Assembly: GCA_902797565.1 (NCBI GenBank)
Contig: CADBTO010000213.1
Coordinates: forward strand, 1-12,191
Reading direction: 5' to 3'
Origin: an uncultured Lachnospiraceae bacterium
GTDB lineage: Bacteria > Bacillota > Clostridia > Lachnospirales > Lachnospiraceae
DNA: 12,191 nt
In this document: positions 5,486 through 12,191 of the stretch, one piece after another
How positions within the stretch are numbered: position 1 is the first letter of the stretch
Layout: each line of letters begins with the position of its first letter
Notes under the pieces: model-generated
Seen by the model: the letters and a program-made list of their open reading frames with translations, nothing else
Told to the model about the DNA's origin: nothing
The model's database searches: none
Program-made: the position numbers and the translations under genes

Positions 5486-7147
5486 ATGAAAAAATTACTC
5501 GTCTGCGCACTGATGGCTTGCATCGTACTTTCTGGTACGGCATGCGGGAAACAGAAGAAGGTAGAGCTGAATGACGGCACCCTGCAGCAAGTAGAAACAT
5601 CGGAGCTGGCGTTCCCGCAAAAAGCACAGAAGACCCTGACCGGCCTGATCAGCTATCCGGCAAACACCGAATCAGACCCGAACAAGCGCACGATCTTCAA
5701 ACGGATGGAAGAAAAGACCAATGTCCATATCAACTGGAACGCAATCCAAAACGACCAGTGGGGCGACAAGATCACGCTGGAAATGGCCAATGTTTCCACG
5801 CTTCCGGACTTCATCTTCACCGCAGGATTTGGAGACAGCGACCTCCTGAAATACGCGGACCAGGGCATCATCATCCCGCTGGAAGAATATATTGACAATT
5901 ATATGCCGAACCTCAAAGCTGTATTTGACAAGTTTCCGGAATACCGGACGATGTGTACGGATACAAACGGGCATATCTGGGCATTCCCTTGGATTGAACA
6001 GCTGGGATCAGAAAAGACCGCGATCCAGACCGTCGGGGATATGAGCTTCATCAATAAAAAATGGCTGGACTTCCTGGGGCTTTCCATGCCAAAAACCACG
6101 GACGAGCTGGAAACCGTGCTGCTGGCATTCAAGGACAACGCGTCCAAGCTCCAGGCCGAATTTGGCATCGACGGGGACATTATCCCGATGTCCTGCATCA
6201 TCAATGACGGGGACCAGGATCCTGCCATCCTCATTAACGGCTTCGGGGACGGATACGGGGACGCGGACCGCGGGCGGCATATCGCTGTGACGGATGACAA
6301 AAAGGTCATCTGCTCTGCCACCCAGGAAGGGTACAAAAAAGGAATCACCTGGCTGCATTCCCTCTATGAGCAAGGGCTGATCGATGCAGAGGCGTTCACC
6401 CAGGATTGGTCCACCTATGTGTCCAAGGGCAAATCAGGACGGTATGGCGTATGCTTCAGCTGGGATGTGGCAAATATTGACAACCTGGAAGACTGGGAGC
6501 CGCTTCCAGCGCTGGAAGCAGATACGAAAAATATCACGCCGCAGAACGGCTCGTTCACAAGCGGATTCGATCGCGGCCGCTGCGTCGTGACTGCCGTCGC
6601 CAAAGAGCCTGCGCTGGTATGTGCATGGATCGACCAGATGTATGACCCGTTCCAGTCCCCGCAGAATAACTGGGGAACCTACGGCGAAGACGATGAATTC
6701 GATATCTTCGAATTGGGCAAGAACAAGGCTGGCGAGGATATGCTCAAGCATGCACCGCTTGGCGATGCTTCCCCGGTGGAAGTCCGCGAGGCAGAATGCG
6801 TGGGCGGCCCGCTCGCAATCCTGGACGAGTATTATGGAACCTATGTCACCTGCCCGGATGACGCGCAGTACCGCCTGGACTGGATCAAGGACATCTATAC
6901 GCCGGACATGCACACGAAATACGTCTATCCGAATGTATTCATGAGCCAGGAAGATACGGAAAAGCTTTCAGACCTGCAGGCAGATATCGTGAAAACCATC
7001 AATGCCCGTAAATCCGACTGGATCATGAACGGCTTCACGGATGCGGACTGGGACGCGTATCTCCAGGAACTTGACGGATACAAGCTGGGCGAATATCTGG
7101 AAATCTACCAGAAATACCTGGACCAGTACTTTGCAAACCTGGGATAA
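5486..7147 (+). CDS. Sugar-binding lipoprotein of the ABC importer
   Basis: This 553-aa extracytoplasmic solute-binding protein belongs to the large LplA-like group that goes with LplB/YtcP permeases. It has a lipoprotein signal peptide: a KK charge, a hydrophobic core and a lipobox-like LSGTAC with the lipidated Cys at residue 20. The mature part starts with a charged linker, followed by family blocks such as KRTIFKRMEEKTNVHINW (68-85) and LPDFIFTAGFGDSDLLKYAD (109-128). It should sit on the outer face of the membrane and hand the captured oligosaccharide to the permeases. AAAGGAG at 5471-5477 is 8 nt before the ATG. The gene is 59 nt after the second permease with no terminator visible. The exact ligand cannot be read from the sequence; a fructose-containing oligosaccharide is inferred from the GH32 gene downstream. 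Confidence 0.92.
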   Translation: MKKLLVCALMACIVLSGTACGKQKKVELNDGTLQQVETSELAFPQKAQKTLTGLISYPANTESDPNKRTIFKRMEEKTNVHINWNAIQNDQWGDKITLEMANVSTLPDFIFTAGFGDSDLLKYADQGIIIPLEEYIDNYMPNLKAVFDKFPEYRTMCTDTNGHIWAFPWIEQLGSEKTAIQTVGDMSFINKKWLDFLGLSMPKTTDELETVLLAFKDNASKLQAEFGIDGDIIPMSCIINDGDQDPAILINGFGDGYGDADRGRHIAVTDDKKVICSATQEGYKKGITWLHSLYEQGLIDAEAFTQDWSTYVSKGKSGRYGVCFSWDVANIDNLEDWEPLPALEADTKNITPQNGSFTSGFDRGRCVVTAVAKEPALVCAWIDQMYDPFQSPQNNWGTYGEDDEFDIFELGKNKAGEDMLKHAPLGDASPVEVREAECVGGPLAILDEYYGTYVTCPDDAQYRLDWIKDIYTPDMHTKYVYPNVFMSQEDTEKLSDLQADIVKTINARKSDWIMNGFTDADWDAYLQELDGYKLGEYLEIYQKYLDQYFANLG

Positions 7148-7216
7148 ATACCAGCGCCCGGACAAATACACAGACACAACGCCTCCAGCAAAACAAGAAA
7201 GGAGCTCCGAAAAAAC

Positions 7217-8710
7217 ATGGCCAGCGAAACACTGCAAAAAGCTTTGGATTACGAAGCCGCCCACGAAACCGACATCCTGCCGGAAGACCGCCCGCTCCTC
7301 CACCTGACCCCGCGGATCGGCTGGATGAACGACCCAAACGGCTTTTCCTTTTATGATGACACATACCATCTGTTCTATCAATACCATCCCTATGGCACCG
7401 ACTGGGGCCCGATGCACTGGGGGCACGCCCGTTCCAAAGACCTGCTGCACTGGGAGTTCCTTCCCGCAGCACTGGCGCCGGACCAGGAATATGACCGCTT
7501 CGGCTGCTTCTCCGGAAGTGCCGCGGCCCTGCCGGATGGCCGGCAGCTTCTGATGTACACCGGAGTCCGGCAGAAGCCGCGCGAAGATGGACGGATGCAG
7601 GATGTCCAAACCCAGTGTCTTGCCATTGGCGATGGAATCTATTATGAAAAACTTGACACAAATCCTGTCCTTGACCAAAAAGACCTCCCGGAAGGTGCCA
7701 GCCCGGCAGACTTCCGGGATCCCAAAATCTGGCAGGCAAATGACGGCAGCTTCCGCTGCCTCACCGGAAACCGCCCGGCAGACGGCAGCGGGCAGCTGCT
7801 TTTGTTCCATAGTACTGACGGACTGGATTGGCATTTCTCAAAGGTGTTCTTCGAAAACAAATGCCGTTACGGAAAAATGCTGGAATGCCCGGATTTCTTT
7901 GAACTGGATGGCAAAGCCGTACTGCTCGTCAGCCCGCAGGACACACTGCCAGACGGAAAGGAACTGCCGGGCGGCCACGCGGCAATTGCGCTGCTTGGAC
8001 GCTATGACGCTGAAACGGATGCGTTTACAGAAGAAACGATGCAGGGACTGGACTTCGGGCTGGATTTCTATGCACCCCAAAGCGTCCAGACACCGGACGG
8101 CCGGCGCGTTTTAATCGGCTGGCTGCAGAACTGGGATTCCTGCGGACACCGCCGCGAAGACAGGGAAAACAAATGGTTCGGGCAGATGTCCATCCCCCGT
8201 GAAATATCGCTTCAAGACGGCAGGCTCTGCCAATGGCCCATCCGGGAACTGGAATCCTGCCGCAGCAGGCATATCTCCTTCCAGGGCAAACGGATCCTCG
8301 AAGAAACAAGCTTCGAAGGCGTATCCGGCAGAGTCGCGGATCTGTCCCTCGTTTTGCATCTAAAGCCGGACTGCAAGCGCATCACCATCCAATGCGCAAA
8401 AGGGCATGGTTGCTATACTTCTCTCGTACTGGAATACACGGGTGCGGGAACCGGGCGGCTGACGCTCGACCGGACAAACTCCGGCACCCGCCGCGCCCTG
8501 CGGCACACCAGCAGCTGCGACGTGTCCTTTGATCCGGATGCCGGCCTTTCCCTCCGCCTCATCCTGGACCGCTTCAGCATGGAAGCCTTCATCGAAGGCG
8601 GCAGGCGCGTCTTATCCGCAGCCATATACACAGAGCCATCCGCTGAAGGGATTACGTTTGCAGCAGACGGCGAAGCGATCCTGGACCTGGACTTCTACCA
8701 GCTGGGATAA
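7217..8710 (+). CDS. Glycoside hydrolase family 32 beta-fructosidase (sucrose/fructo-oligosaccharide hydrolase), cytoplasmic
   Basis: This 497-aa enzyme should hydrolyse the fructose end of sucrose, sucrose phosphate or short fructans. All three GH32 catalytic residues are present: nucleophile Asp39 in WMNDPNG (36-42), transition-state Asp168 in FRDP (166-169), and acid/base Glu223 in ECPDF (223-227). Other family blocks are FYQYHP (53-58), HWGHARSKDLLHW (67-79) and GCFSGSA (96-102). The five-bladed propeller fills about 25-330 and the C-terminal beta-sandwich about 350-497, with LILDRFSMEAFIEGG. No signal peptide is present, so it acts on imported sugar. It resembles the SacA/ScrB group, but an ABC importer does not phosphorylate its substrate, so unphosphorylated sucrose or fructo-oligosaccharides are more likely (inference). 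It is last in the operon, 69 nt after the binding protein, with AAAGGAG (7198-7204) 12 nt before the start. No fructokinase is in the window. Confidence 0.93.
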   Translation: MASETLQKALDYEAAHETDILPEDRPLLHLTPRIGWMNDPNGFSFYDDTYHLFYQYHPYGTDWGPMHWGHARSKDLLHWEFLPAALAPDQEYDRFGCFSGSAAALPDGRQLLMYTGVRQKPREDGRMQDVQTQCLAIGDGIYYEKLDTNPVLDQKDLPEGASPADFRDPKIWQANDGSFRCLTGNRPADGSGQLLLFHSTDGLDWHFSKVFFENKCRYGKMLECPDFFELDGKAVLLVSPQDTLPDGKELPGGHAAIALLGRYDAETDAFTEETMQGLDFGLDFYAPQSVQTPDGRRVLIGWLQNWDSCGHRREDRENKWFGQMSIPREISLQDGRLCQWPIRELESCRSRHISFQGKRILEETSFEGVSGRVADLSLVLHLKPDCKRITIQCAKGHGCYTSLVLEYTGAGTGRLTLDRTNSGTRRALRHTSSCDVSFDPDAGLSLRLILDRFSMEAFIEGGRRVLSAAIYTEPSAEGITFAADGEAILDLDFYQLG

Positions 8711-8721
8711 CCCATTTTTTT

Positions 8722-8740
8722 CAGGGGGGATGCCCCCCTG
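8722..8740. repeat. 8-bp GC hairpin after the GH32 gene
   Basis: CAGGGGGG (8722-8729) and CCCCCCTG (8733-8740) pair perfectly around an ATG triloop, 11 nt after the GH32 stop. The T-run precedes it rather than follows it on the plus strand, and As follow on the minus strand, so it is not a standard terminator in either direction. It may protect the 3' end of the operon mRNA. Confidence 0.6.
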
Positions 8741-8797
8741 CCCGCTGCGCGGAATGCGCCCGGCATTGCCAGGAATTTTCACTGCGCATCGCCGCAA

Positions 8798-8827
8798 AAA
8801 GCCCCGACCGGTTCCGGACGGGGCTTT
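8798..8827. terminator. Bidirectional terminator between the GH32 and kinase genes
   Basis: AAAGCCCCG (8798-8806) pairs with CGGGGCTTT (8819-8827), with a further CCGG/CCGG pairing inside the loop. On the minus strand the stem is followed by a short T-run (complement of the As at 8796-8800); on the plus strand a T-rich but broken tract follows. It lies between two convergent genes and probably serves both, more strongly the kinase gene, which ends at 8858. The remaining bases of 8711-8857 show nothing else. Confidence 0.75.
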
Positions 8828-8857
8828 CAATATCTCTTTCAATATCGCATTCAATCT

Positions 8858-11800
8858 CTACTCAATCATACTTTCCAGCGTTTCAAACAGCACGGTCGGC
8901 TGCACCGGTTTCGACAGATGGGCATTCAGCCCCGCCTGCAGGCTCCGCTGGACGTCCTCATCGAAGGCATTCGCCGTCAGTGCGATGATCGGAATCTTCG
9001 CCGCATCCGGCCTGCCTTCCTTTGCCATCGCACGGATCGCCATCGTGGCTTCCAGGCCGTTCATTTCCGGCATCCGCATATCCATCAGGACCGCGTCATA
9101 ATAGCCTGGCTCGTGGTTTGCAAAAAGCTCCACCGCGATCTTCCCGTTCACCGCATGTTCTGCCTCCATCTGCCTCATCTGCAAGACCTTGACCATGATC
9201 TGCGCATTCACTGCCATATCTTCCGCAAGCAGGATCCGCCGCCCTTCCAGCTGCGCTTTTTTCTTCTCCTGCTTCTTTTCGCCTGCTGCCTCCCGCTTCT
9301 TTTTCAGTGCCGTCTGGAATTCTTCCAGCAAGCTGTTTGAAAACAACGGTTTCGCAATAAAGCTGTCCACACCGGCTTTGAGTGCTTCATCCAGTATGTC
9401 ATCCCAATTATATGCTGTCAAGATAATAATTGGTGATTCATCTCCGATTTCCTCCCGGATCCTGCGCGTCGTCTCCACGCCGTCCATCCCCGGCATTTTC
9501 CAGTCCACCACGATCAGGTGGTAGGGATCCCGCCTCGCGTGCCGCAGCCGCACCATCTCCAGCGCCTCCTTCCCGGAGAGCGCCATCTCTGTCGCAATCC
9601 CCGCATTCCCCAGAATCAGCCGCGCATGGTCGCACGCCACCTTATCGTCGTCCACCACCAGCACGCTCATCTCCTGCGGCCGGATTTCGATCTCATCATC
9701 CGCATCACCCAGCTTCTGGGCGCAGTCCTGCAGGGTAACCGTCACGGTAAACGCCGTGCCCTTCCCCTTCTCGCTCTCCACGGAAATCTCCCCGTGCATC
9801 ATCTTCACGATATTCTTCGTGATCGCAAGCCCCAGCCCGGAACTCCCGTATTTGTTTGCCGCAAGCTCATCCTCCTGGCTGAAGGTTTCAAAGATCTTCG
9901 GCAGGTATTCACGGCTCATGCCGATCCCCGTATCCCGAATCACGAACTGGAGCGTGGATTTCCCGTCAAATCCCGCCGTCTTCTCCACTTCCAGATCCAC
10001 GCTGCCGCCTTCCGGCGTGAACTTCACCGCGTTCCCCAGAATGTTGATCAGCACCTGCCGCAGCTTTGTATTATCGCCGATGAAAAACTCGTCCATCGAA
10101 CCGCGGATATGGCAGTTGTACTCCAGCCCCTTTTCCTGGCACTGGCCGCTGAAAATCGTATTGACCTGCTCCAGCAGCTTGGAAAACGAGAACGCTTCAT
10201 TGCGTATGGACATCCGCCCCGATTCAATCCGCGACATATCCAGAATGTCGTTAATCAGGCTGAGCAGATGCTGTGCCGAACTGCCGATCTTCTCCAGGTA
10301 TTCTTTCGTTGTATCAGAAATTCCCGGTTCATGCAAGGCCAGGCTGTCCAGCCCGATGATCGCGTTCATCGGCGTCCGGATCTCATGGCTCATATTGGAC
10401 AGGAACACCGTCTTCGCGCGGCTCGCCTCTTCCGCCGTCCGAAGCGCATCGGACAGTGCCTGGCTCTTCTGCATCGAATCCCGCATCTCTGCGTCAATAT
10501 CCGTAAAGCCCACGCCCACAGCATGGATCATCCGGTCATGCCGCTCCTCGATATGCCGCACGCCCGCCATCCGCAGCATCTCGAACCGTTCTTCCCCGTC
10601 CCGCCGCACCAGGTAACGGTACGCGATGATCGACTGGTTCGCCAGCCCCGCGCGTATCGTCTCCGGGCGGATAAAATCCAGGAAGCCTTCCTGGTATTCC
10701 TCGTCAATATACTGCGAAGCATACTGTTCAAACGCTTTGATATAGGACACTTCTTCGCTTTTGCTGATATCATCCCCATCCCTGCCGCTGCGAAAGCATT
10801 GATAACTGTCTGCGTCAAGATCTACATAATACACGCTGCGATAATCCGAAGCCAGCGCCGTGATCATCATATCCTGCTGTGCCCGCTGCTTCTCCTGGTC
10901 CAGCAGTTCCTCCTGCAGGGCCAGCTGCTCTTCCAGTTCCTCCTGCTTGATCCGGTTTTCCGCATCCGCCACCTCTTTTTCCAGAGTCAGCTTCGCCGTC
11001 TTCCGGTTCTGCATGATAATAAATGCGAAGACCAGTACCATAACGGCCACCGTCAGGACAGACTGGATCAGGCTCCGCTGTACAGAGCCTTCCGAAATGG
11101 ACGCCACCTGTCCGCTGATGACACTTTCCCGGACCAGGTATGTCAGCATCCAGTCCGTCCCGCGCACCGGCACATAATACAGGGTTTCCAGAACCCCATC
11201 ATAGGTAAAGGAGATATAGCCCTCCTGCCCCTCGGAAATGTCCCCCCGCACTTTCTCATATTCGCCTTCTTTTTCAAACTCCGCATACTGGATCGCAGAA
11301 AACAGGTCTTTCTCGCTCGCCAGGCCCCCCAGCACGTTATTGGTCAATGACACGCCCTGCCTGGTATAAATATTACAGTATGTCGCGTTATTCTGCTCCA
11401 CCTCGAAGGAAATCCCGGACAGCATCGTGTCAATATCAATCTCCATAAAGCAGACCACCAGATGTTTCCCTTCAAAGGGAATCCGGTCCACCGGCACGGC
11501 AATGATGACCTTCTTGTCCTCTCCGTCCAGGTTCTTAATCGAAATCTCCGTTTCTGAAATGTTTTTGTAATCAATATCATAGCGGTCAATGTCCGTCCGC
11601 GTCCCTCTGGATGTATAGATCAGCCCTTCATTATCCACGAAGGCGAATTTCTCCAGTCCGTAAAGCTGCTTCATCCGCGCCTGGTACGCCTGCAGCTTTT
11701 CCACGCTGGAAGTATCCTCCGCTTCCATCAGCCCCAGTGCAACATCCAGGTCTCCCGCATAATCCACCAAAGTGGAAGAGACCACCTGCTCCCGCAGCCC

Positions 11801-11971
11801 CGCCAGCTCTTCCAGATACAGCAGGCTGACCTTGCGCACGGCATCCTCCATATCCCGCCTGGCGCTGCGCCCCGTCCAGACCGTTCCCAGCACCAGGATC
11901 GCCGCCACAATGATGCCGCCCGCTATAACTGCCCACAACCAATTCCCGTCTTTTTTCTGCTGTATATCCAT
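8858..11971 (-). CDS. Hybrid sensor histidine kinase with two receiver domains
   Basis: This 1037-aa membrane kinase has, in order: helix 1 (about 11-31), an extracellular Cache-like sensor (about 36-300), helix 2 (about 301-320), a coiled coil (325-368), a PAS-like domain (about 370-495), HisKA with His529 in SHEIRTP, a HATPase with Asn647 (ILGNAVKF), DTGIG (680-684), FETFSQ and GLGL (712-715), receiver 1 (acidic 774-776, Asp823, Thr852, Lys874), a Lys-rich linker (890-907), and receiver 2 (Glu917/Asp918, Asp964, Thr999, Lys1021). Both receivers keep the phosphorylation set. There is no HPt or DNA-binding domain, so phosphate must pass to a separate partner. The start at 11971 places the first helix next to the N-terminus; a GTG at 12013 is in frame but lies inside a tandem repeat. 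The ribosome site is weak (GGTGGTGAG), and an upstream ORF ends 1 nt before the ATG. A link to the sugar locus is not shown. Confidence 0.92.
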   Translation of the reverse strand: MDIQQKKDGNWLWAVIAGGIIVAAILVLGTVWTGRSARRDMEDAVRKVSLLYLEELAGLREQVVSSTLVDYAGDLDVALGLMEAEDTSSVEKLQAYQARMKQLYGLEKFAFVDNEGLIYTSRGTRTDIDRYDIDYKNISETEISIKNLDGEDKKVIIAVPVDRIPFEGKHLVVCFMEIDIDTMLSGISFEVEQNNATYCNIYTRQGVSLTNNVLGGLASEKDLFSAIQYAEFEKEGEYEKVRGDISEGQEGYISFTYDGVLETLYYVPVRGTDWMLTYLVRESVISGQVASISEGSVQRSLIQSVLTVAVMVLVFAFIIMQNRKTAKLTLEKEVADAENRIKQEELEEQLALQEELLDQEKQRAQQDMMITALASDYRSVYYVDLDADSYQCFRSGRDGDDISKSEEVSYIKAFEQYASQYIDEEYQEGFLDFIRPETIRAGLANQSIIAYRYLVRRDGEERFEMLRMAGVRHIEERHDRMIHAVGVGFTDIDAEMRDSMQKSQALSDALRTAEEASRAKTVFLSNMSHEIRTPMNAIIGLDSLALHEPGISDTTKEYLEKIGSSAQHLLSLINDILDMSRIESGRMSIRNEAFSFSKLLEQVNTIFSGQCQEKGLEYNCHIRGSMDEFFIGDNTKLRQVLINILGNAVKFTPEGGSVDLEVEKTAGFDGKSTLQFVIRDTGIGMSREYLPKIFETFSQEDELAANKYGSSGLGLAITKNIVKMMHGEISVESEKGKGTAFTVTVTLQDCAQKLGDADDEIEIRPQEMSVLVVDDDKVACDHARLILGNAGIATEMALSGKEALEMVRLRHARRDPYHLIVVDWKMPGMDGVETTRRIREEIGDESPIIILTAYNWDDILDEALKAGVDSFIAKPLFSNSLLEEFQTALKKKREAAGEKKQEKKKAQLEGRRILLAEDMAVNAQIMVKVLQMRQMEAEHAVNGKIAVELFANHEPGYYDAVLMDMRMPEMNGLEATMAIRAMAKEGRPDAAKIPIIALTANAFDEDVQRSLQAGLNAHLSKPVQPTVLFETLESMIE

Positions 11972-11972
11972 C

Positions 11973-12059
11973 TCACCACCGCCTGACTCTTTTATTTGCT
12001 GTACGAACGCCACAGCGCCTGACTCTTTTTACTGCGTGAACGCCGCACAGCCTCCGCAT
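11973..12059 (-). CDS. 28-codon basic upstream ORF before the kinase
   Basis: An ATG at 12059 opens a 28-codon frame ending in TGA at 11975-11973; a single G separates it from the kinase ATG at 11971. The peptide holds 9 Arg, 2 Lys and 2 Cys and contains two similar blocks, CGVHAVKRVRR (residues 5-15) and CGVRTANKRVRR (16-27), because it is encoded by a tandem DNA repeat. The repeat periods differ by one codon, so this frame survives in both copies. Its ribosome site is weak (GAGAG 6 nt upstream). It could couple translation to the kinase, or be a chance frame. Confidence 0.35.
   Translation of the reverse strand: MRRLCGVHAVKRVRRCGVRTANKRVRRW
11980..12050. repeat. Imperfect tandem repeat upstream of the kinase
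   Basis: Two adjoining copies of about 35 bp, 11980-12015 and 12016-12050, both start CGCCTGACTCTTTT and end GAACGCC(G)CACAG (plus strand), with small substitutions and indels between. They lie across the 5' leader of the kinase gene and end 9 nt before its ATG. Confidence 0.75.
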
Positions 12060-12124
12060 TCTGTACTCTCAGCCTATCTGTCTGATACACGCCGCCTTCC
12101 TAAAGCAAGCCATGCCATATGGGT

Positions 12125-12153
12125 ATTTTACCAATATCTTCAAATCATCGCAA
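12125..12153 (-). promoter_or_regulatory. Candidate promoter of the kinase gene
   Basis: On the minus strand TTGCGA (12153-12148) and TAAAAT (12130-12125) are exactly 17 nt apart; the -10 matches consensus at 5 of 6 positions and the -35 at 4 of 6. An 11-bp palindrome GGTA-TTT-TACC (12122-12132) overlaps the -10. Transcription would start near 12118. The stretch to the window edge shows no supported gene. Confidence 0.6.
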
Positions 12154-12191
12154 TACGTTTCTCGCCGCACTATCTTTCCGCAGGATGCGCC

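Noticed and set aside
9518..11350. 610-codon open frame antisense to the kinase
   Set aside because: It lies wholly opposite the kinase catalytic region, is rich in His, Arg, Pro and Leu as expected of a reverse-frame shadow, and has no recognisable domain.
11972..12013. GTG start giving the kinase 14 extra residues
   Set aside because: The GTG lies inside a tandem repeat with a poor ribosome site, and the added residues are encoded by repeat DNA; the ATG at 11971 is preferred, though not proved.
12074..12118. 14-codon ORF MAWLALGRRRVSDR upstream of the kinase
   Set aside because: No ribosome site, and its ATG would lie at or before the predicted transcript start.

Overview
The window reads as a chromosomal segment from a Gram-positive, gut-type Clostridia bacterium, most likely Lachnospiraceae. 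I infer this from strong AGGAGG-type ribosome sites, moderately high-GC coding DNA, an LplB/YtcP-type sugar importer without an ATPase gene, a YesL (DUF624) membrane protein, a short 136-residue peptide deformylase, and a hybrid histidine kinase with a large extracellular sensor. No tRNA, rRNA, CRISPR array, insertion sequence or phage gene was seen.

Layout: (1) 1-552, a promoter and a short peptide deformylase on the plus strand. (2) 579-3152, a minus-strand group: a LacI-family regulator, a YesL-family membrane protein, and a membrane-anchored protein of unknown function carrying hexapeptide repeats, closed by an intrinsic terminator at 579-613. (3) 3153-3603, an AT-rich divergent control region with a good promoter for each direction and several copies of the motif ATGCACNAT. 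(4) 3604-8710, a plus-strand operon: two ABC permeases, a lipoprotein solute-binding protein, and a cytoplasmic GH32 beta-fructosidase. (5) 8711-8857, a convergent intergenic with a GC hairpin and a bidirectional terminator. (6) 8858-12059, a minus-strand hybrid histidine kinase (sensor, PAS-like, HisKA, HATPase, two receivers) with its own promoter at 12125-12153.

How it works together: regions 2-4 form a typical locus for taking up and using a fructose-containing oligosaccharide (sucrose or short fructans, inferred from GH32). The lipoprotein captures the sugar, the two permeases import it using an ATPase encoded elsewhere (MsmX type, inferred), and GH32 hydrolyses it in the cytoplasm. The divergent LacI regulator is the obvious controller. 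The deformylase and the kinase look like neighbours rather than parts of this pathway.

The most unusual things are at gene starts. A 38-bp tandem duplication has copied the start of the LacI gene, leaving a 10-codon upstream ORF that encodes the regulator's own first ten residues and stops 5 nt before the real start. The kinase gene is likewise preceded by an imperfect ~35-bp tandem repeat that encodes a basic 28-codon upstream ORF ending 1 nt before its ATG. I see no wholly new multi-gene system here; these arrangements and the ATGCACNAT array are the best leads.
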